Shown: positions 45,244 through 58,020, counted from the stretch's first letter. The stretch: DNA of 64,000 nt from Chlorella sorokiniana (GCA_025917655.1 CP084616.1:434001-498000), one strand, 5' to 3'. Program-made: numbers and translations. Notes: generated by a model not told the origin, from the sequence alone.

Positions 45244-47755
45244 TCAAGGGGCGCTGCACCCATCGGAGCAGCGACGGTTGGCTGGGCCGGGCGGGGGTGC
45301 CAGGGAGGGAGGGAGTGGGGTTGCATGCATTATGAGTGGGTGGGTAGCAGGGGGCAACCATGGACACAGCACAGCACGCTGTACAGTTGAAGAGACGCTG
45401 GGAGCTGCTGGCGAGGCAGCTCGGGTATGGGCCTGGGCAGGGAGGCCGTGCCAGGAGGCGGGCCCGCCTGTTTGTTGCCGGCAGCCGCGGGGACGGCCAG
45501 CGCGGGCCGCCTCGGGAGCAGCTCCACCCGTCCCGGCGGCCCTTTCAGGGACGGCAAGCGGGGCCGGCGCCTGCACGGCGGCCCGGCGCTTCCGCCGCCC
45601 AGCCGCCTGGGCAGGTGCTGGGGGCGGCGGGTGCAGCCCAGCCGGCGCCAGCCTGGCCGCAGCGGCAGCGGCAGCCGCAGCCGCAGCCGCCGCTTCAGTG
45701 GTCGTGGCCAAAGGGCAGCGAGAAGGGAAGCTCCACACCGAAGCCCCCAGCAGCATGGTGGCGCCCAGGGCCAGGGCCGCCAGCGAGGCCACCCCAGACA
45801 GCTTCTGCGTCAGCCCCGAGTTGTTCTTCTTAATGGCGGCGGAGGTGGCGCCTGGGCAAAGCAAAGGGGAAGGGGGGAGACTTGACGGCGGGGAAGTGGC
45901 GGCGCCACCGATCCAAGCAGCCTGCTGCCCCGGCTTGCGCTAGCCCGCAGCAGGCGCCCCAGTCCCTCAGCAGTGCAACGCATGCCAGGGGCCGGCCGCC
46001 GCAGCGGCGGCGGCGAGGCGGCGCAGCAGCAGAGCGGCAGCGGCAGGGGCAGGGAACTGCTGTCGTCGGGCAGGGCGCACCGATGGCGCCTGTGTAGGCC
46101 CCCATGGCGGTCACTGTGCCCAGCACAAACATGAGGATGTAGGCGGCGGCGGCCAGCTTGGTGGGCAGCGCCAGGGCGGGCACAATCACAAACAGGGCGT
46201 CGGGCTGCGCGCAAGAGGTGGGTAGGTGTGTGATGGTGGTGTGTGTGTGTGTGTGGTGGTGGTGGGGGCAATCGGAACGGCCGACATGAGCAGCAGGGAC
46301 AAGGGGCGAGCCGTCACGGTACCGCCACGATACCACCCACCTGCAGCCCGTACACGATGCCGGTGGCAAAGGTGGCCAGCCCAAAGCCGCCCCGTTCCTT
46401 CTTGGCCACCAGCACACCGCCCTGCATCTCCATGCCTGCGTGCCCAGCCGCGCAGGGGAGGGGAGGGGCGGCGCAGCAGCGAGGCTTGAGCCGGCGGCAC
46501 GCGGAGGTCGGGGGTGCGCAGGGGACCCAACCAACAAGGATGCAACTCTCATCCACAGCGCCCCACCTCAGCCCGCCCTTTCCAACCCGCCCCAGCTTGG
46601 ACCCCCACCTCAGATGCCGCCCATCCGCCCATCCGCGCCGCCCCCACCCCACACACACACACACACACCTCACCCCCGCATCCACCCACCCGTGAGTGCC
46701 TCTGCCGTGGGGTCCGACTCTGGGTGCCCCTCCTCGTCGTGTGCGTCAAAGAAGGTCTCATACAGCCCCATGGCCCCGATGGCCAGCAGAGTGAGGCCCA
46801 CCGTGGCGCCGCCCCACTTGGACAGCGCAGGGACAAGCTGCGAGGGAAAAAGGGAAGCGGGGGGTTGCGGCAATGGAGGATGGGTTGGCGCTGTGCGGCT
46901 GAGCAGGCAGCCCTTGGGATGAGGAGAACCGCGGGCCGGACTGCCTGCCAGCAGCACCCGGGCGTGTCAGATGCGCAGGGTGGCAGTACCCGCCGGGGAG
47001 GAGCGCAGCGAGGGGCGGCGCCGAGCCGTCTCAGCGCAGGCAACCGGCACAGGCTGCCTGGTCGCTTGTCATGCTTTTCAGGGATCAAGGCAAGCATTGC
47101 GCACAGCTGTGGGCACCGGGAAGAGCCATGAAAGCGGGCAGCAGCCAGGCAGCCGCCCCACCTGCTGGAAGCGGTCCTTCAGCAGCACCATGAGCAGCCC
47201 CAGGATGAGCTGGCCCGTGGAGTGGCCAAAGCCCCACAGCGCGCCCAGCAGCGAGGCCCGTAGGTGGCTGCGCCCGATGGTGAGCGGGGTGAGGGCCGCC
47301 AGGTGGTCTGCCCCCGCCAGCGTGTGCAGGCAGCCGGCTGCCAGGCCCGCCCACGCGCTGCGCACCGCGGAGCGCAGGCCTGCGCCGGGCACGGGAGAAC
47401 AGCGGAACAGCAGCGGGTCGGGCTGCCTTGTTTTGGCATGGGTGTCGCGCATGCAGAAGCAGACAAGCCCAGGGCCCAACAGGCAGCGGCAGGGAGGGGA
47501 GCGGCAGGAGGCGGGCGCCGCACCTTCGTTGGCGGGCGCTGCTGCCGCGAGGCCCAGCGAAGCAAACGGCCCCTGGCACGCTGTCGCCAGGTTGTACCAG
47601 ACCAGAAATGCCGCCGCTGCGCCTGCCACGCGTGCCGCTCGTGCCACCCAAGGCGGCAGCTGGGGCTGCCAGCTGCGGGGACGGGCGACGCAGCGCCATC
47701 ACCAGGCGGCGTGGGCGGTGCTGCTGCTGCTGCTGCTGCATGGCTGGCGGAGCAT
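45244..47755 (-). CDS. Plastid-type high-affinity nickel-transport (NicO) family protein
   Basis: Exons read leftwards: AARVAGAAAAFLVWYNLATA, SAWAGLAAGCLHTLAGADHL, AALTPLTIGRSHLRASLLGA, LWGFGHSTGQLILGLLMVLL; then KWGGATVGLTLLAIGAMGLY; ERGGFGLATFATGIVYGLQ; DALFVIVPALALPTKLAAAA, YILMFVLGTVTAMGAYTGAI; GVASLAALALGATMLLGASV. About six transmembrane helices and the HTLAGADH metal motif match plant chloroplast proteins of the At2g16800/At4g35080 group. It probably moves a divalent metal at the plastid envelope, but the substrate is not proven in plants. The start is uncertain. The frame from ATG 47755 (MLRQPCSSSSSS) reads like a transit peptide but meets TGA at 47699-47701, while MALRRPS at about 47690 is in another frame. 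The C-terminus holds a run of 13 Ala and a long low-complexity tail to 45244 that may be out of frame. The stop lies 107 bp from that of MED31. Confidence 0.82.
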
Positions 47756-48351
47756 TGCAGCCTGCTTCCCAGGCTGGGTGCGCGCTGCTGCCGCTGGTTA
47801 GGGCGCCATGCAGTGAGGGGGCAGCGGCTAAGGCTCAGTGCTAGCCTATGCCCTCGACCAGCGGCGCCGCTGGTGTGTGTATGCCGCAAGCACTGTGATA
47901 CCAGCGCTGCTGGCATTTGGTGAGTGCGCGATAGAGCCAGTTTTGTGGCGATGGGTGCTGGAGCGTCTCCGACAAAGTTCTTGCCCAGGCAATCGACTTT
48001 TGAGGGCGCCACGACAGTACGGTTCAACAATGTGCGTGCCGCGGACGACTTCGTCGGGTGGCACGGGTGTAACTTTCCAGCAGGCCGGCCGCTGCCGCCA
48101 CCGCGCCCTGCCCTGCCAAAGTGGCGTGAGAGCTTGCAAACTTCTTGTGCAACGATTCGAAAGAATTTGGACAGGAATTCGGAAGATAATTTGGGAGAAA
48201 AGAGATGTATGAGATGGATCAGGAGGGGGTGCCTCCCCTCCGCTGGCTGGGAGGCTGTTTCGTGCCGCGTGCTTGGGCAAGTCGCCGTGATGCTTGGTCA
48301 TATGGTGTGGGGGACAGCCGCAGGGGCTGCACAAACTTCGTCTGTTCCAAT
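47756..48351. other. Spacer upstream of the NicO-family gene
   Basis: About 600 bp between the start of the transporter gene and the stop of the receptor-like kinase on the same strand. It should hold a promoter and a 3' UTR. AT-rich patches occur at 48130-48210. No other feature seen. Confidence 0.55.
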
Positions 48352-51300
48352 TCAATGAGAGAGAAAAGTTGGTCGGTGGCGGGGGTGGCGCCATGCAGGC
48401 CGCCGCGCGCGACACGGAAGCCTCAGCTGTCGTCGTCGCCGCGCGCCGCTGCGCGCGCTGCGGCTGGCGGCCAGCATGGCGTGCAGGCGCTGCATGACCT
48501 GCTGGGCCGAGGGGCGGGCCGCGGGGTCCAGCGCGCTGCACTCCGTCATCAGGTCGACAGCGTCCTGGGAGCACTCCTGCGGCACCAGCGGCTGGCGCTG
48601 GTGGCCCCGCACCGGCCGCTCGCCCGTGATGATCTCCCAGAGCAGCACTGCAGGTGGGCGTACAGGGTGGGGCTTGAGGGGTGGGGGCGGGGGGTTGTGT
48701 GTGGAGGGGGAGGCAGGGAGGGGGCATGGAGGCTGCGTTGTGGGACAGGCAGCAACTGCCGAACACCGGCGGGTGTCAGCCAACGGCTAGGCGGGGCACC
48801 CGCTGCCTGCTGGGTGCACACCCCATCCACGCTCACCGCTGAACGAGAAGATGTCCACGGACTGGGTGCAGGGTTGGCTCATCAGCACCTCGGGGCCACC
48901 CTGCAGCATGAACGGTGGAAGGGGTGAGGGCGGGAGGAGGGGGGGGGCAGCCAGGGCATTGGAAGGAAGCTGGATGCAGGTGAGGGCCCGCCTCCCAACG
49001 GTCGCCAGGCAGCAAGCGACGACGCCCAGCGCACACCCAATGGCCCCACCAGACCCGGGCCCAGGCAAACAAGAACAACGCACACACACGCGCGAGCACA
49101 GGCCCGTCGAATCCGCTCTGCATGCTCCACAGAACCGCATGCCCCCTTTCAAGCCTCCCCCAACACACACACACACCACCCACCCACCCACCCACACCCC
49201 AACACGCACCATGCAAAGGTGCCAACCATCTGCGGCAGGTCTGACAGGAAGGTGCGGGTCTGCAGGCGGGCCAGCCCCACGTCGCCCAGCTTGGCCACGC
49301 CGCGCGCCGACAGCAGCACATTTGAGGACTTGACATCCAGGTGCACCACGCCCTGCGGGACGGGGGGGGGTCCGGGAAATGAATGAGCATAGGGCGCCGC
49401 CAGAGGGTCTAGGGGTGGGTGGGTGCATGGGTGTGGTTGTGGCTGCTCTTTTGGCTAGGATGGCAGGCCCGCGGACGCAGCACGAGTGGAGGCAGGACGG
49501 GGCATGGGGCCTAGACGGAAGCGATGCGGGCTGGAAGGGGCAGGACTGAGGTGGCTCAGGCGGCAGTGGCCAGGGTGGGAGCCGCTGGGTCTGGTGCAAG
49601 CTTCTCGGGCGAGCGCACACATGGCGCTGAAGGAGGCTGGGCTGGGTGCAGAGCCTGAATTATCAAGGTCTGCCTCACCTGGGCGTGCAGGTAGTTGAGG
49701 GCCGTGGCCACCTCCCAGGCGATGCGCAGCCCGTGGCGGCGCCACCCAAACAGGCGCTGGCCGCGAGAGTCGCGCAGGGGCAGCACACCGCCCAGGTCCC
49801 GGCCTGCGGCAGAGCAGGGGTAGGGAGGGTGGAAGAGGCGAACAGGAAAATAACAACAGGGCAGCCAGGGCAGCCAGGTGGGGCGTGGGGGCCAGCCCCC
49901 CGCCCCCACCTCGCCCACCAACCCTCCCAACGACATCATACACACACAACCCTCCAACCAGCCCCTCTCCACCCACCTTCACACAGTTCCATGACCAGTG
50001 CGCCGCTGCCGCGCCGCCATCCAGCGACACGCCGTAGAAGGTGACAAGGTGGGGGTGGCGCAGGGCGGCCATGCGCTGCGCCTCCTCCAGCAGCGCGCGC
50101 AGCGGGGCCGCCCGCGCCCCACCGCCACCTGCTTGGCCGCCACCGGCTCGCCGCGGTACACAGCCTGGAGCACTCGGGCGCTGCGGAATGGAGAGGGGGT
50201 GGCCGGCAGGGCGGCGGATTGGTTTCGGGCGGCGGTTGGGTTTTGGTGGGCCACGGTTGGGTGTGGGGCGTGAGCTGCTGGGGTGGGCGTGGGCGCCGTG
50301 CGTGCTGAGAACAAAGGCAAGGATTGCCGGCTGGAGGGGTGCCAGCGCGGATGGACTGCAAGTGCTGTGAACACAGGCGGCGGCGGGGCAGCAGGGGCGG
50401 GCAGGGTGGGACGGGGAGTCTAGGCCGGTCGACGCGCACCTGGCGCCCTCGCCTAGTACCGCCAGCTCGCCGCCGTCCCGACGCAGGTACTGCAGTTCCC
50501 GGGAGGGATGAGCCACGCCTGCAGGCTGGCCGGCAGCGTGGCCCCGCCAGGCGGCGCCGCCGCCGCGTCGCCGCCGCCGCTGCCGCTGCCGCCGGAGCTG
50601 CTGCCGGGCAGCGGGGGATGCCGCTGAGGGCCTCCACCGCACCCAGCAGCGTCCCCGAGTCCTCCCTCTCCCTGTGGTGCATCACTTGGGACATCACCGC
50701 CAGCAGATCGCGCTCGTTGGAGGTCTGAGCGGGGCTGGGCGGCCGCGACGTCGAGCCAAGCACGGGGCCCGGGCCCCCGCCGCCAGCCGCTCCAGGCGCC
50801 GCGCCGTCGCTGGCGGCGGCGCCAAGGGGCGGGGGGCGGCGCAGCCACAACGCGGGATGCCCGCATGGCGGCAAAGGGGCTGGCGGCGACGGGGCGTGAC
50901 ACCAAGACGGGCGGGCGGGGGCCCTCTCGCCGGGCGCGGCGGCTGCCTCGGCTGACGAAAGTGGGCTCCTCGACCGCAGCGGCGGCCGCACCAAGGGGCG
51001 GCAGCCGCCGTCGCCGTGGATAGACTGGCGCAGGGGGAGCTCCGGCGGCGGCGCCTCCGAATGCCCCGTCTGGCTGCTGTCCCCCTTTTCCAGCTCCTTC
51101 TCTTCACCGGCCGCCGCAGCCGCTGGGGACACCACCCGTGCCCCGCCCCGCGGCGGCGCGCGCCGCCGCCGCAGCAACAGCGTCGCACCGGCGGCGGCCG
51201 CTGCCACAGCTGCCGCGCAGCCGGCTGCGATGCCGGCTGCAGCGCCGGCCGACAGGCCTCCGCCGCTGTCGCCGCTGTGCACCCCTTCCTTGGCGTACAC

Positions 51301-53732
51301 CACAGACGCCGGTGAGAAGACCATGAGGGAGAGGTTGGCCCCGGTGGCGCCGCGCAGCACGCCCAGCGGTACGCCAGACCCCAGCGCCCCCGGGCGGTAC
51401 ACCAGCGCGGCACAGGCGCCGTCGGCGGCGCAGCGCTGCGCCAGATCCTCCAGGCTCCCTGACAGCACACATTCGCCCAGCGCGGGCCTTGGGGAGGAAG
51501 GAGGGGGGGGGGGAGCGGGGGGGGAGGGCCAAAGGTCAGTGAGGATGGCTGCGTGTGGGTGATAGGTGGTGGATGCGAGACGAGCGTGCAGGCGGCGCAG
51601 GCCAGACTTGCGTGCAAGCAGTCTGGTTGATGTGTTGATTGTGAATAGACTTGTTGAGCTCAAGAGGGAAGGGCTGCCCCTGCTCTGCTGGTTCCCATAG
51701 CCGCCACCGCAGCAGCCACCAGCGTCACAGCAGGCCCCGGGCAGCCCCGCCGCCGCACGCTCGCTGTCAGCCGCTCCTCCAGCCCGCCCAACCCCACCCA
51801 CGCTGCCACCCCCGCACTTGAGCGTTCCGTTGCACGCGTAGCCCGGCTGGCCGAACAGCGCGGCGCCGAGGTAGCGACGGAAGCCGGGCAGCTCGGGGCC
51901 CGAGGCAGCCAGCGGGAAGCCGGCGGTGAAGGACGCCACGGCGGCGCCGCGCGCCAGCAGGTACGGCGGCGCCCTGGGACGGGTCCGCCAGCGACTGGTA
52001 CCGCAGCTCGCCTGTGGAGGGAGAGGGGTCGGCAGGGGGCAGGGCAGGCGTCGGCGGCTGGGGCGGGCCGTGCGGGAGCCTGGCGGGCGGCGGCGGCGGC
52101 TCGCGCATGGTGGCTCTGCAGCCGCGGGCAGCAGGTGTCAGCCACCCCCAGCACCGCAGGAGGGAGGGCACGAGGAAGGTGCGCAGAAGCTGATGCTCAC
52201 ATTCGCCGGGGTCCAGGTCCACGTCGACGCTGAAGTCGGAGAAGCAGCAGCCCTGCCCCTCCCCCCCCCCGCAGTAGTTCCACCCGTTGCAGGCGGAGCC
52301 CCGCGCGGCACTCGCGGCAGCACGCCTCAGCGCCCTCCACCCCTGCCACGCGCCCCACCACGTCGCCGCCAGCCACCGCGTCGGCGGCCACCACGCAGCC
52401 GAGCCAGGGCGCGGGCGCGCCGCCGCCGCCCGGCGTCGCTGCCGGCGGCGAGCGCTGCCTCCGTGAGGCTGTGAGCCGGAGCGGGCGGCGCGGCGGCCTC
52501 CTCATCGGATGGCTCCAGCAGCGTCACATCCGCATCGCTGTACATGGCGTAGCTACTGGTCTGCGAGCGGGGCAGGGTCAAACTGTGGCATGATGGCGGG
52601 GTGGTGTAACGACTTGGGTGGCATGTGTGCGGGTTGTTGTTCCGAAGAGCGTGGGAGAGGGGCGAAGGGGGACGAGTCGAGTGCAAGGCTAGCACACGTG
52701 CTCAGTGCGAAGGGGGATGGGGGCAGTGGCAGAGGCGTGCTGCGCTGCCGCCACCCGGCAGATCAGCCCCCTGGGCAGCGGCAGCACCCACCGGCGTGTC
52801 GAGTTTCTCCAGCACATAAACGGTTGGGGCCAGGAATGCGTTGCTAGGGCCCAGGTTGGCTGATTTGAGCAGGGCCACCGGGCCCGAGCAGCCGTCGGTG
52901 CCGTTTGCAAGCACGACGATGGAGCGGCAGCGGTCGTCGAGCGCGTTGGTGCAGGCCGCCACTGCGTCCAGCATGCTGGCAAACCCGCATGCTCCAGGCA
53001 CGATGGTATTGTTGCAGGGTATGTCAGAGCCTGCCAGGCCCTGGGCTGGACGCACGACAAAGCCTGGCAGGGCCGGGGGTGCCGCTGCGTATGGGGAAGC
53101 CTGCTCAAGGGGGGCCCGGGCGCAAGCGGTTTGAACTTGGAGCAAGGCTGCATGGGCCTCCTGGGGGCTGCCCTGCTTGCGTGTTGCCTGGGGCGGCGGG
53201 TGCACGCAGGAGGGGCCAGCCGGCTCCACTTGCACCCCACCCAGTGCGGCCTGCTCACCCGCAAACTGGGCGTCGGCCTCGCCGCCCCGCGCCTCCACCT
53301 CCGGCACAAGCGTGCAGTCGGAGCTGAGCAGCTGGCACTCGTGGAAGCTTAGCGTGGTGTTGCTGGCGCCCAGGCAGATGGTGCCCTGCACAGGCAGCAG
53401 CAGGCAGCAGGATCAAGCACACCAATGTTTGCCCGAGGCGGCGGCATGGGAGGGGAAGGAGGGCGCGGCCAGTCGCCGCCCACCTCCTCTTGGCAATAAT
53501 TGAAGGCTAAGCACTCTGGGTTGCTTCTGCAGCGAGCGCTGCAGGCCTCCGGCTCCGACACGCCGCTCAGGGTGGCCAGTGGGAGTCCAGCCAGCGTGAC
53601 TTGCGGTGCCAGCAGCACTGTCTCGTTGCTGCTCTCGGTCCCCAAGAAGACTTCACCCATCCCAAGAGACCCATGTTTGGCACTCACTGCAGCCAAACCG
53701 AGCAGCAAGCAGGCCACCAGGGCCCGCTTCAT
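48352..53732 (-). CDS. Receptor-like TKL kinase with Cys-rich (PAN/apple-like) ectodomain
   Basis: The ATG at 53732 opens a signal peptide (MKRALVACLLLGLAAVSA). The ectodomain has repeated Cys-rich units of PAN/apple flavour (GVSEPEACSARCRSNPECLA; VEGAEACCRECRA) mixed with segments such as NTTLSFHECQLLSSDC and CVLSGSLEDLAQRCAADGAC. One TM helix follows (AAAGIAAGCAAAVAAAAAGA, then RRRR). The kinase domain has AVYRGEPVAAKQVAV, EEAQRMAALRHPHLVTFYGV, IAWEVATALNYLHAQ, HLDVKSSNVLL (Arg of HRD is Leu, Asp kept), LGDVGLARL (DFG is DVG) and the C-lobe VLLWEIITGERPVRGHQRQP, LMTECSALDPAARPS. It is probably active or weakly active; DVG keeps the metal-binding Asp. The ligand is unknown. Frame jumps occur at 50117-50120 and near 50000-50015. 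It resembles land-plant receptor kinases in layout but the ectodomain is different. Confidence 0.82.
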
Positions 53733-54342
53733 TGCATCTCGCGACGGATAAATGTAAACGACCCAAGAGTCTGTAACCCACGTGACCAGAGTCGGGCGTC
53801 ATCCCCATGTCAACAGCTCCCAGGCGCCAGATCAGCTGACATGTGCAACAGACGTGTGTCTCCCGCAGTAACGAGCAGTGTTGCTGCATTCCTGTGGTCC
53901 ATGTTGATATTATGTCACTTGCTGCCTTCTGGAAGCCATCTTCATGCACCCTCAGGTTGCAACGCGTGCCCTGCTCGCCGTGGGCGCTCCTGCATTTCTG
54001 AGGGTTCAGGTGCAGCGGCACTGTTTGGCTTCAGCACCTCGCGTATAGCGTTTTCAACCCGGATGGAGTCCATGCCGGGTGAAAGCAGTCGCCAACAGGG
54101 GGATGTGGGCAGAGCTCCGCCGCAGAGGTGGCGGCGCCGCCATGTGTTTGAGGGCATCGACAGTGCGGAGCTGTTTATAATTTGCAGGCAGTCTTGTGCA
54201 ATTAAAGATTGTTTCCCGCTTCTGAGCGAGGACGAGGCAGTCTCAATCACCGTCTGCTGCAAGGGGTCGTCGCGAGTCTTGGTTTCCCGGATTTGCTGTG
54301 TACGCAGAATTGCAGGCGCGTGGGACGGGCCCCGGCCTGAAT
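53733..54342. promoter_or_regulatory. Divergent promoter region (receptor-like kinase / PAF1)
   Basis: 610 bp between divergent start codons. A TTTATAATTTG patch at about 54174 lies some 170 bp before the PAF1 start and could position its transcription. No coding support. Confidence 0.5.
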
Positions 54343-57300
54343 ATGGGCGACGATGGCAAGGTGAGTTTCGGCTGCGGCTGTTCTTGCTGTTCTTCAGAAG
54401 TTGAGACCTCTTCGCTGCGATGGAAAGTGCAATAACGAGCAAGCACTCTCGCCAGAGGCAGAACGATGAAGTGCGGCTGGGCGCAGTGCCGCCGGTCGCC
54501 GCCCCTGCGCAGCTACTGCCACTCTTCGCTGGCAGGCTGCCTTAAGCAGGGCTGCCGGCCCGCCATAGATGTGCAGGAGAAGAAGCGGGGCCCAGAATGG
54601 AATCTGCGCATCCCCAAGGGGAACAACCGACTGCGGCGGGAGACGGCGTTCCTCTGCAACATCCGCTTCAAAAACGACTTGCCCGAGGTGCGGCGCGGGA
54701 CGGGCAGCCCGCAGGAGCACCAACCCGGCAACGGCTCGGCGGTGCCCCTCTGCTGCTCCCCGCCTGCCCCAAGCGCAGCAGCGCGCGCTGGCACCGCCCA
54801 GGGCGAGCACCCACCGAGGCAGACGCTCGCTGGCACTCATCGGCCATCTGCCCGGCGCTTGCTCGCCTCGCCCCGCCTCCACGCTGCCCCCCCCGCAACA
54901 CGCTGCCCCGCCTTCCCGCCCCCGCAGATCCCGTGCGACCCCAAGCTGCTGCTGCCGCCGTTTGACCCCCAGAAGGTGGCCGCCTTCAAGCTCACCGAGC
55001 TGGAGCGCGACCTGCGCAGGGACCTGCTGTTCGAGCCCGACCTGGGCATCCCGCTGCGCCCCTGGAACATAGAGCAGTACAGCGTGCCGGAGCAGGCCCC
55101 GCCGCTGCACCCCCCGCCGACGCGGCGCTGCTGGCGGTGGGCGGGCTGGGGGGCGGGGGGGTGGTTGGCGGCCCGCCGCACTCGTCTTGATGTTGATGTT
55201 GTTTTGTATGTGGTGGTGGTGTGAGGAAGAAGGGGGGGGCTGTGCATTGGAAATAAACACGAGTTGTTGAGTTTGTGGGCCAATCGTGTCGGCGGGCCCA
55301 CCCCTGGCCTGCAATGCGACTTCGCCTGGGGAGCCCAGCCCCCATTGCAGCCCGATCCCGCGCGCTGAGCGTTCCGCCGAGGTGCCCGCCACCCCCTGCC
55401 GCCTGCAGAGCGACGAGGAGGCGGAGCCACGGCGGGCGCGGCTGCGTGGCGACGCCGCCGAGGTCTCCTGGCTGCTGCGCACCAAGTACATCTCGGCAGA
55501 AGCAGGGCTGCGCGCCGCCGTTCCCGCGAGGGGGTCTGCCGCCGCCGCTGGAGCAGCCAAGGGGGAGAGGGTGGGGATGGGGAGGACCCTCGGGAGGCGC
55601 GCGTGCGGCAGATAGAGGCGCAGTTTGCGGCGGCGCGACGGCCGCTGGTGCACGGCAAGGACCCGGCGCTGGAGGCGGTCGAGGTGCTGCCAGGTGGGCC
55701 ACCTGCGCCTGCTGGCGACGGGCTGGGGGCCCCCGCCGTGGCCGTGCGATTGGGAGGGGGGACGGCGGCGCTATGTGGGCGCGCTGCCGAGTGGGCCGCC
55801 TGCGCTGCGCAGCGGGCTGAAGGGACCACGATGGGTGGGTGGGGGCATGCAGGTAGCGCAGGCATGCCGCCCCTTGACCCCTCCACACGCACTCCCACAC
55901 ACACCACCATTACACACACTCCCACCATAAAGCAACCCACATGCACACCAAGCACCACAGGGGGAGGGGTTGGGACGGGGCGGGGGCCGGGGCAAAGGGG
56001 GGCACACACGGCCCACTCATGCACCCACCCCCAACCCCCCCTCCGCCGCCGCCCGCAGTCTTCCCGACTCGCTGCTGGAGGGCCGCTCCTGCGTGCTGGC
56101 CACCTTTGACGCCAACCCGCTAGCCGACGTGGAACACCTGGCGGGGTTGACGGAAGAGCAGCGGACACGTGCAGCGCAGGTGCGTGTGCGGGGCGGGGGC
56201 GGCGACGCTCGGGGCGGCTGGCAGGGGCGCCCAGCAGGGTGGACCGCTGTGGGCGGCTGGCTGCTGTGCCGCATGGGCCAGCGGCGGCGGAGATCTGCCC
56301 GGAGGAGCGGCGGCGGCTGGCCAATTCCTCATCCGCGTGCCGCGCCTGCCCCTGAGCACCCCTCATTACCCCCAAGCAAACACACAAGCGCACACACACA
56401 CACACTTATAACCCCCGCCCCCTCCTGCTTGCCGCCCCGCAGACCATCCAGCTCAAATCGTTTAAGCCGCCCAGCGGGCCCCAGTTTGTGGCGCTGCTGG
56501 TGCCCAAGAACCTGCCGCAGCCGGGGTGAGGGTGTGCAGCGCTGCCGCCCCTGCGGCTGGGGGCGCACGCGCGGCTTTGCACATGCCACCTGGCCTGCAA
56601 GCGTGCACGACGCAGCGACACGGCTGCGCTGCAGCGCAGCCCGCATCCCCGCCCGCTCTCGTTCTTGATCCTCCTCATCGAGCACCATCCCCCACATTGC
56701 AACTCACTCTCTCGTGCCCACCCACGACCTTGCCGCCCTCCGCCCTGCTGATCCCCACCCCATGCCCGGCAACCACTCCCACCCACCCCATACACACATA
56801 CAAACACACACACACACCGCCACCACGCTCACACACACATGCGCTCGCCCGCGCAGGGACGACGAGCTGAGTGCTGCGGGCGGCATCCCTGGACACGCCC
56901 TGGCGCGGAGTACGCCTGGGTGCGCGAGTACCAGCCCCACCCGCGGCTGGACGAGAAGTGTGAGTGGGCGCTGAGGTTTGGGGGTTTGGCGGCGGCTGTG
57001 GTCGGTGCGCGAGACGGGTGTGTGCCTGTGTGCTTGCGCAGCGCAGCGTCGAGTCTCCTCACGCCATCAGGCTGCCGTGGCACCAGCCCAGCCCAGCCCT
57101 CGTTGCCTTGCTCAGACACGCTCACCCCGCCCCACCGCATATGCCGTCCCAATCCGCCCCATCCAAGCCAGCTGCAAACGCAGGCGCACTGCCGCATCAG
57201 CTGCCCCTCTGCCACCCGGCGCTCCCCAGCCCACCCTCTCCCGGCCCCCTGCCCCCCACCCCCTCCCCTGCAGCCACCACCTTCCTGTTCCGCTTTGCGG

Positions 57301-58020
57301 GGACGGCACCGTGCAGTTCCACGACCTCAACACGCGGCTGGAGCTACGCAAGCGCAAGCGCGGCGCGGCGGGGGCGACGAGGACGACACGGAGCAGCCGT
57401 TTGTGCAGCCGGAGATGGTGGGATTCTTGTGTTTTCCATGGGCGAGAAGTGTGATTGGGGAGGGTGGTGAGGTGGGGGGTTGGGCGCCTGTGCCGTCCCC
57501 TGCTGCCGCTTTGTTTGGCATGGCAGCAACCAAAGGGCTTGAAGGTGCACGGGGGCCGCTGAGCGCCGCTCGCTCCCCTGGGCGTGCCCTGGGCCGGCCC
57601 CGCTGGCTCTGCCTCCTGGCATGAGGCCCTGCCAGCCGCACCCTGGGCAGCAGCCGGCCTGGGCCATGGCTGCTGCCCTGTGAACGCCTCGCGGCTGCTG
57701 CTCTGTGGGCCCTTTGTGGCTTGCTTCTGCCTCACCTCAGCCCTGCACGTCATCCCACCTGTTATCCCAAAGGTTGTGGTGCGGCGGCCAGACACGGGGA
57801 GTGGGCGGAGCAGGCAGAGGCAGAGGCAGCATGGGAAAGCCAGCCAAACGGCGGCGCCCGGCCATCCCGCGACGGCGGCAGCAGCGATGGCGGGGGCACG
57901 GGCGAGGGGCGGGCGGGCAGCGAGGAGGGGGCGGAGGAGGAGGAGGATGGCGGCGGGTACCAGGGCGCAACAAACGCGGCGCTGCGGGACGTGTTTGGCG
58001 ACGATGACGACGACATCTAA
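54343..58020 (+). CDS. PAF1: RNA polymerase II-associated factor 1 (PAF1) homologue
   Basis: An 18-base exon 1 (54343-54360, MGDDGK, donor GTGAGT) joins 54550, giving GCRPAIDVQEKKRGPEWN, then RRETAFLCNIRFKNDLPE (ends 54687). The following exons hold IPCDPKLLLPPFDPQK, AAFKLTELERDLRRDLLFEP, DLGIPL, WLLRTKYISAEA, RQIEAQFAAARRPLVHGKDP, CVLATFDANPLADVEHL, TIQLKSFKPPSGPQFVALLV, DDELSAAGGIP, YAWVREYQPHPRLDEK, TTFLFRFA and VQFHDLNTRLELRKRKRG, and the acidic tail ends GDDDDDI at TAA 58020. These match PAF1 (ELF7/VIP2 in plants) along its length. The PAF1 complex travels with elongating polymerase II and promotes H2B ubiquitination and H3K4/K36 methylation. A C-run at 55110-55115 breaks the frame before ADAALL; one extra C restores it. 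Introns are G/T-rich at 5' and C/A-rich at 3' ends. Confidence 0.92.

Noticed and set aside
47699-47701. TGA as selenocysteine codon in the transporter
   Set aside because: It lies in a transit-peptide region with no conserved Cys/Sec position, and I see no SECIS-like element.
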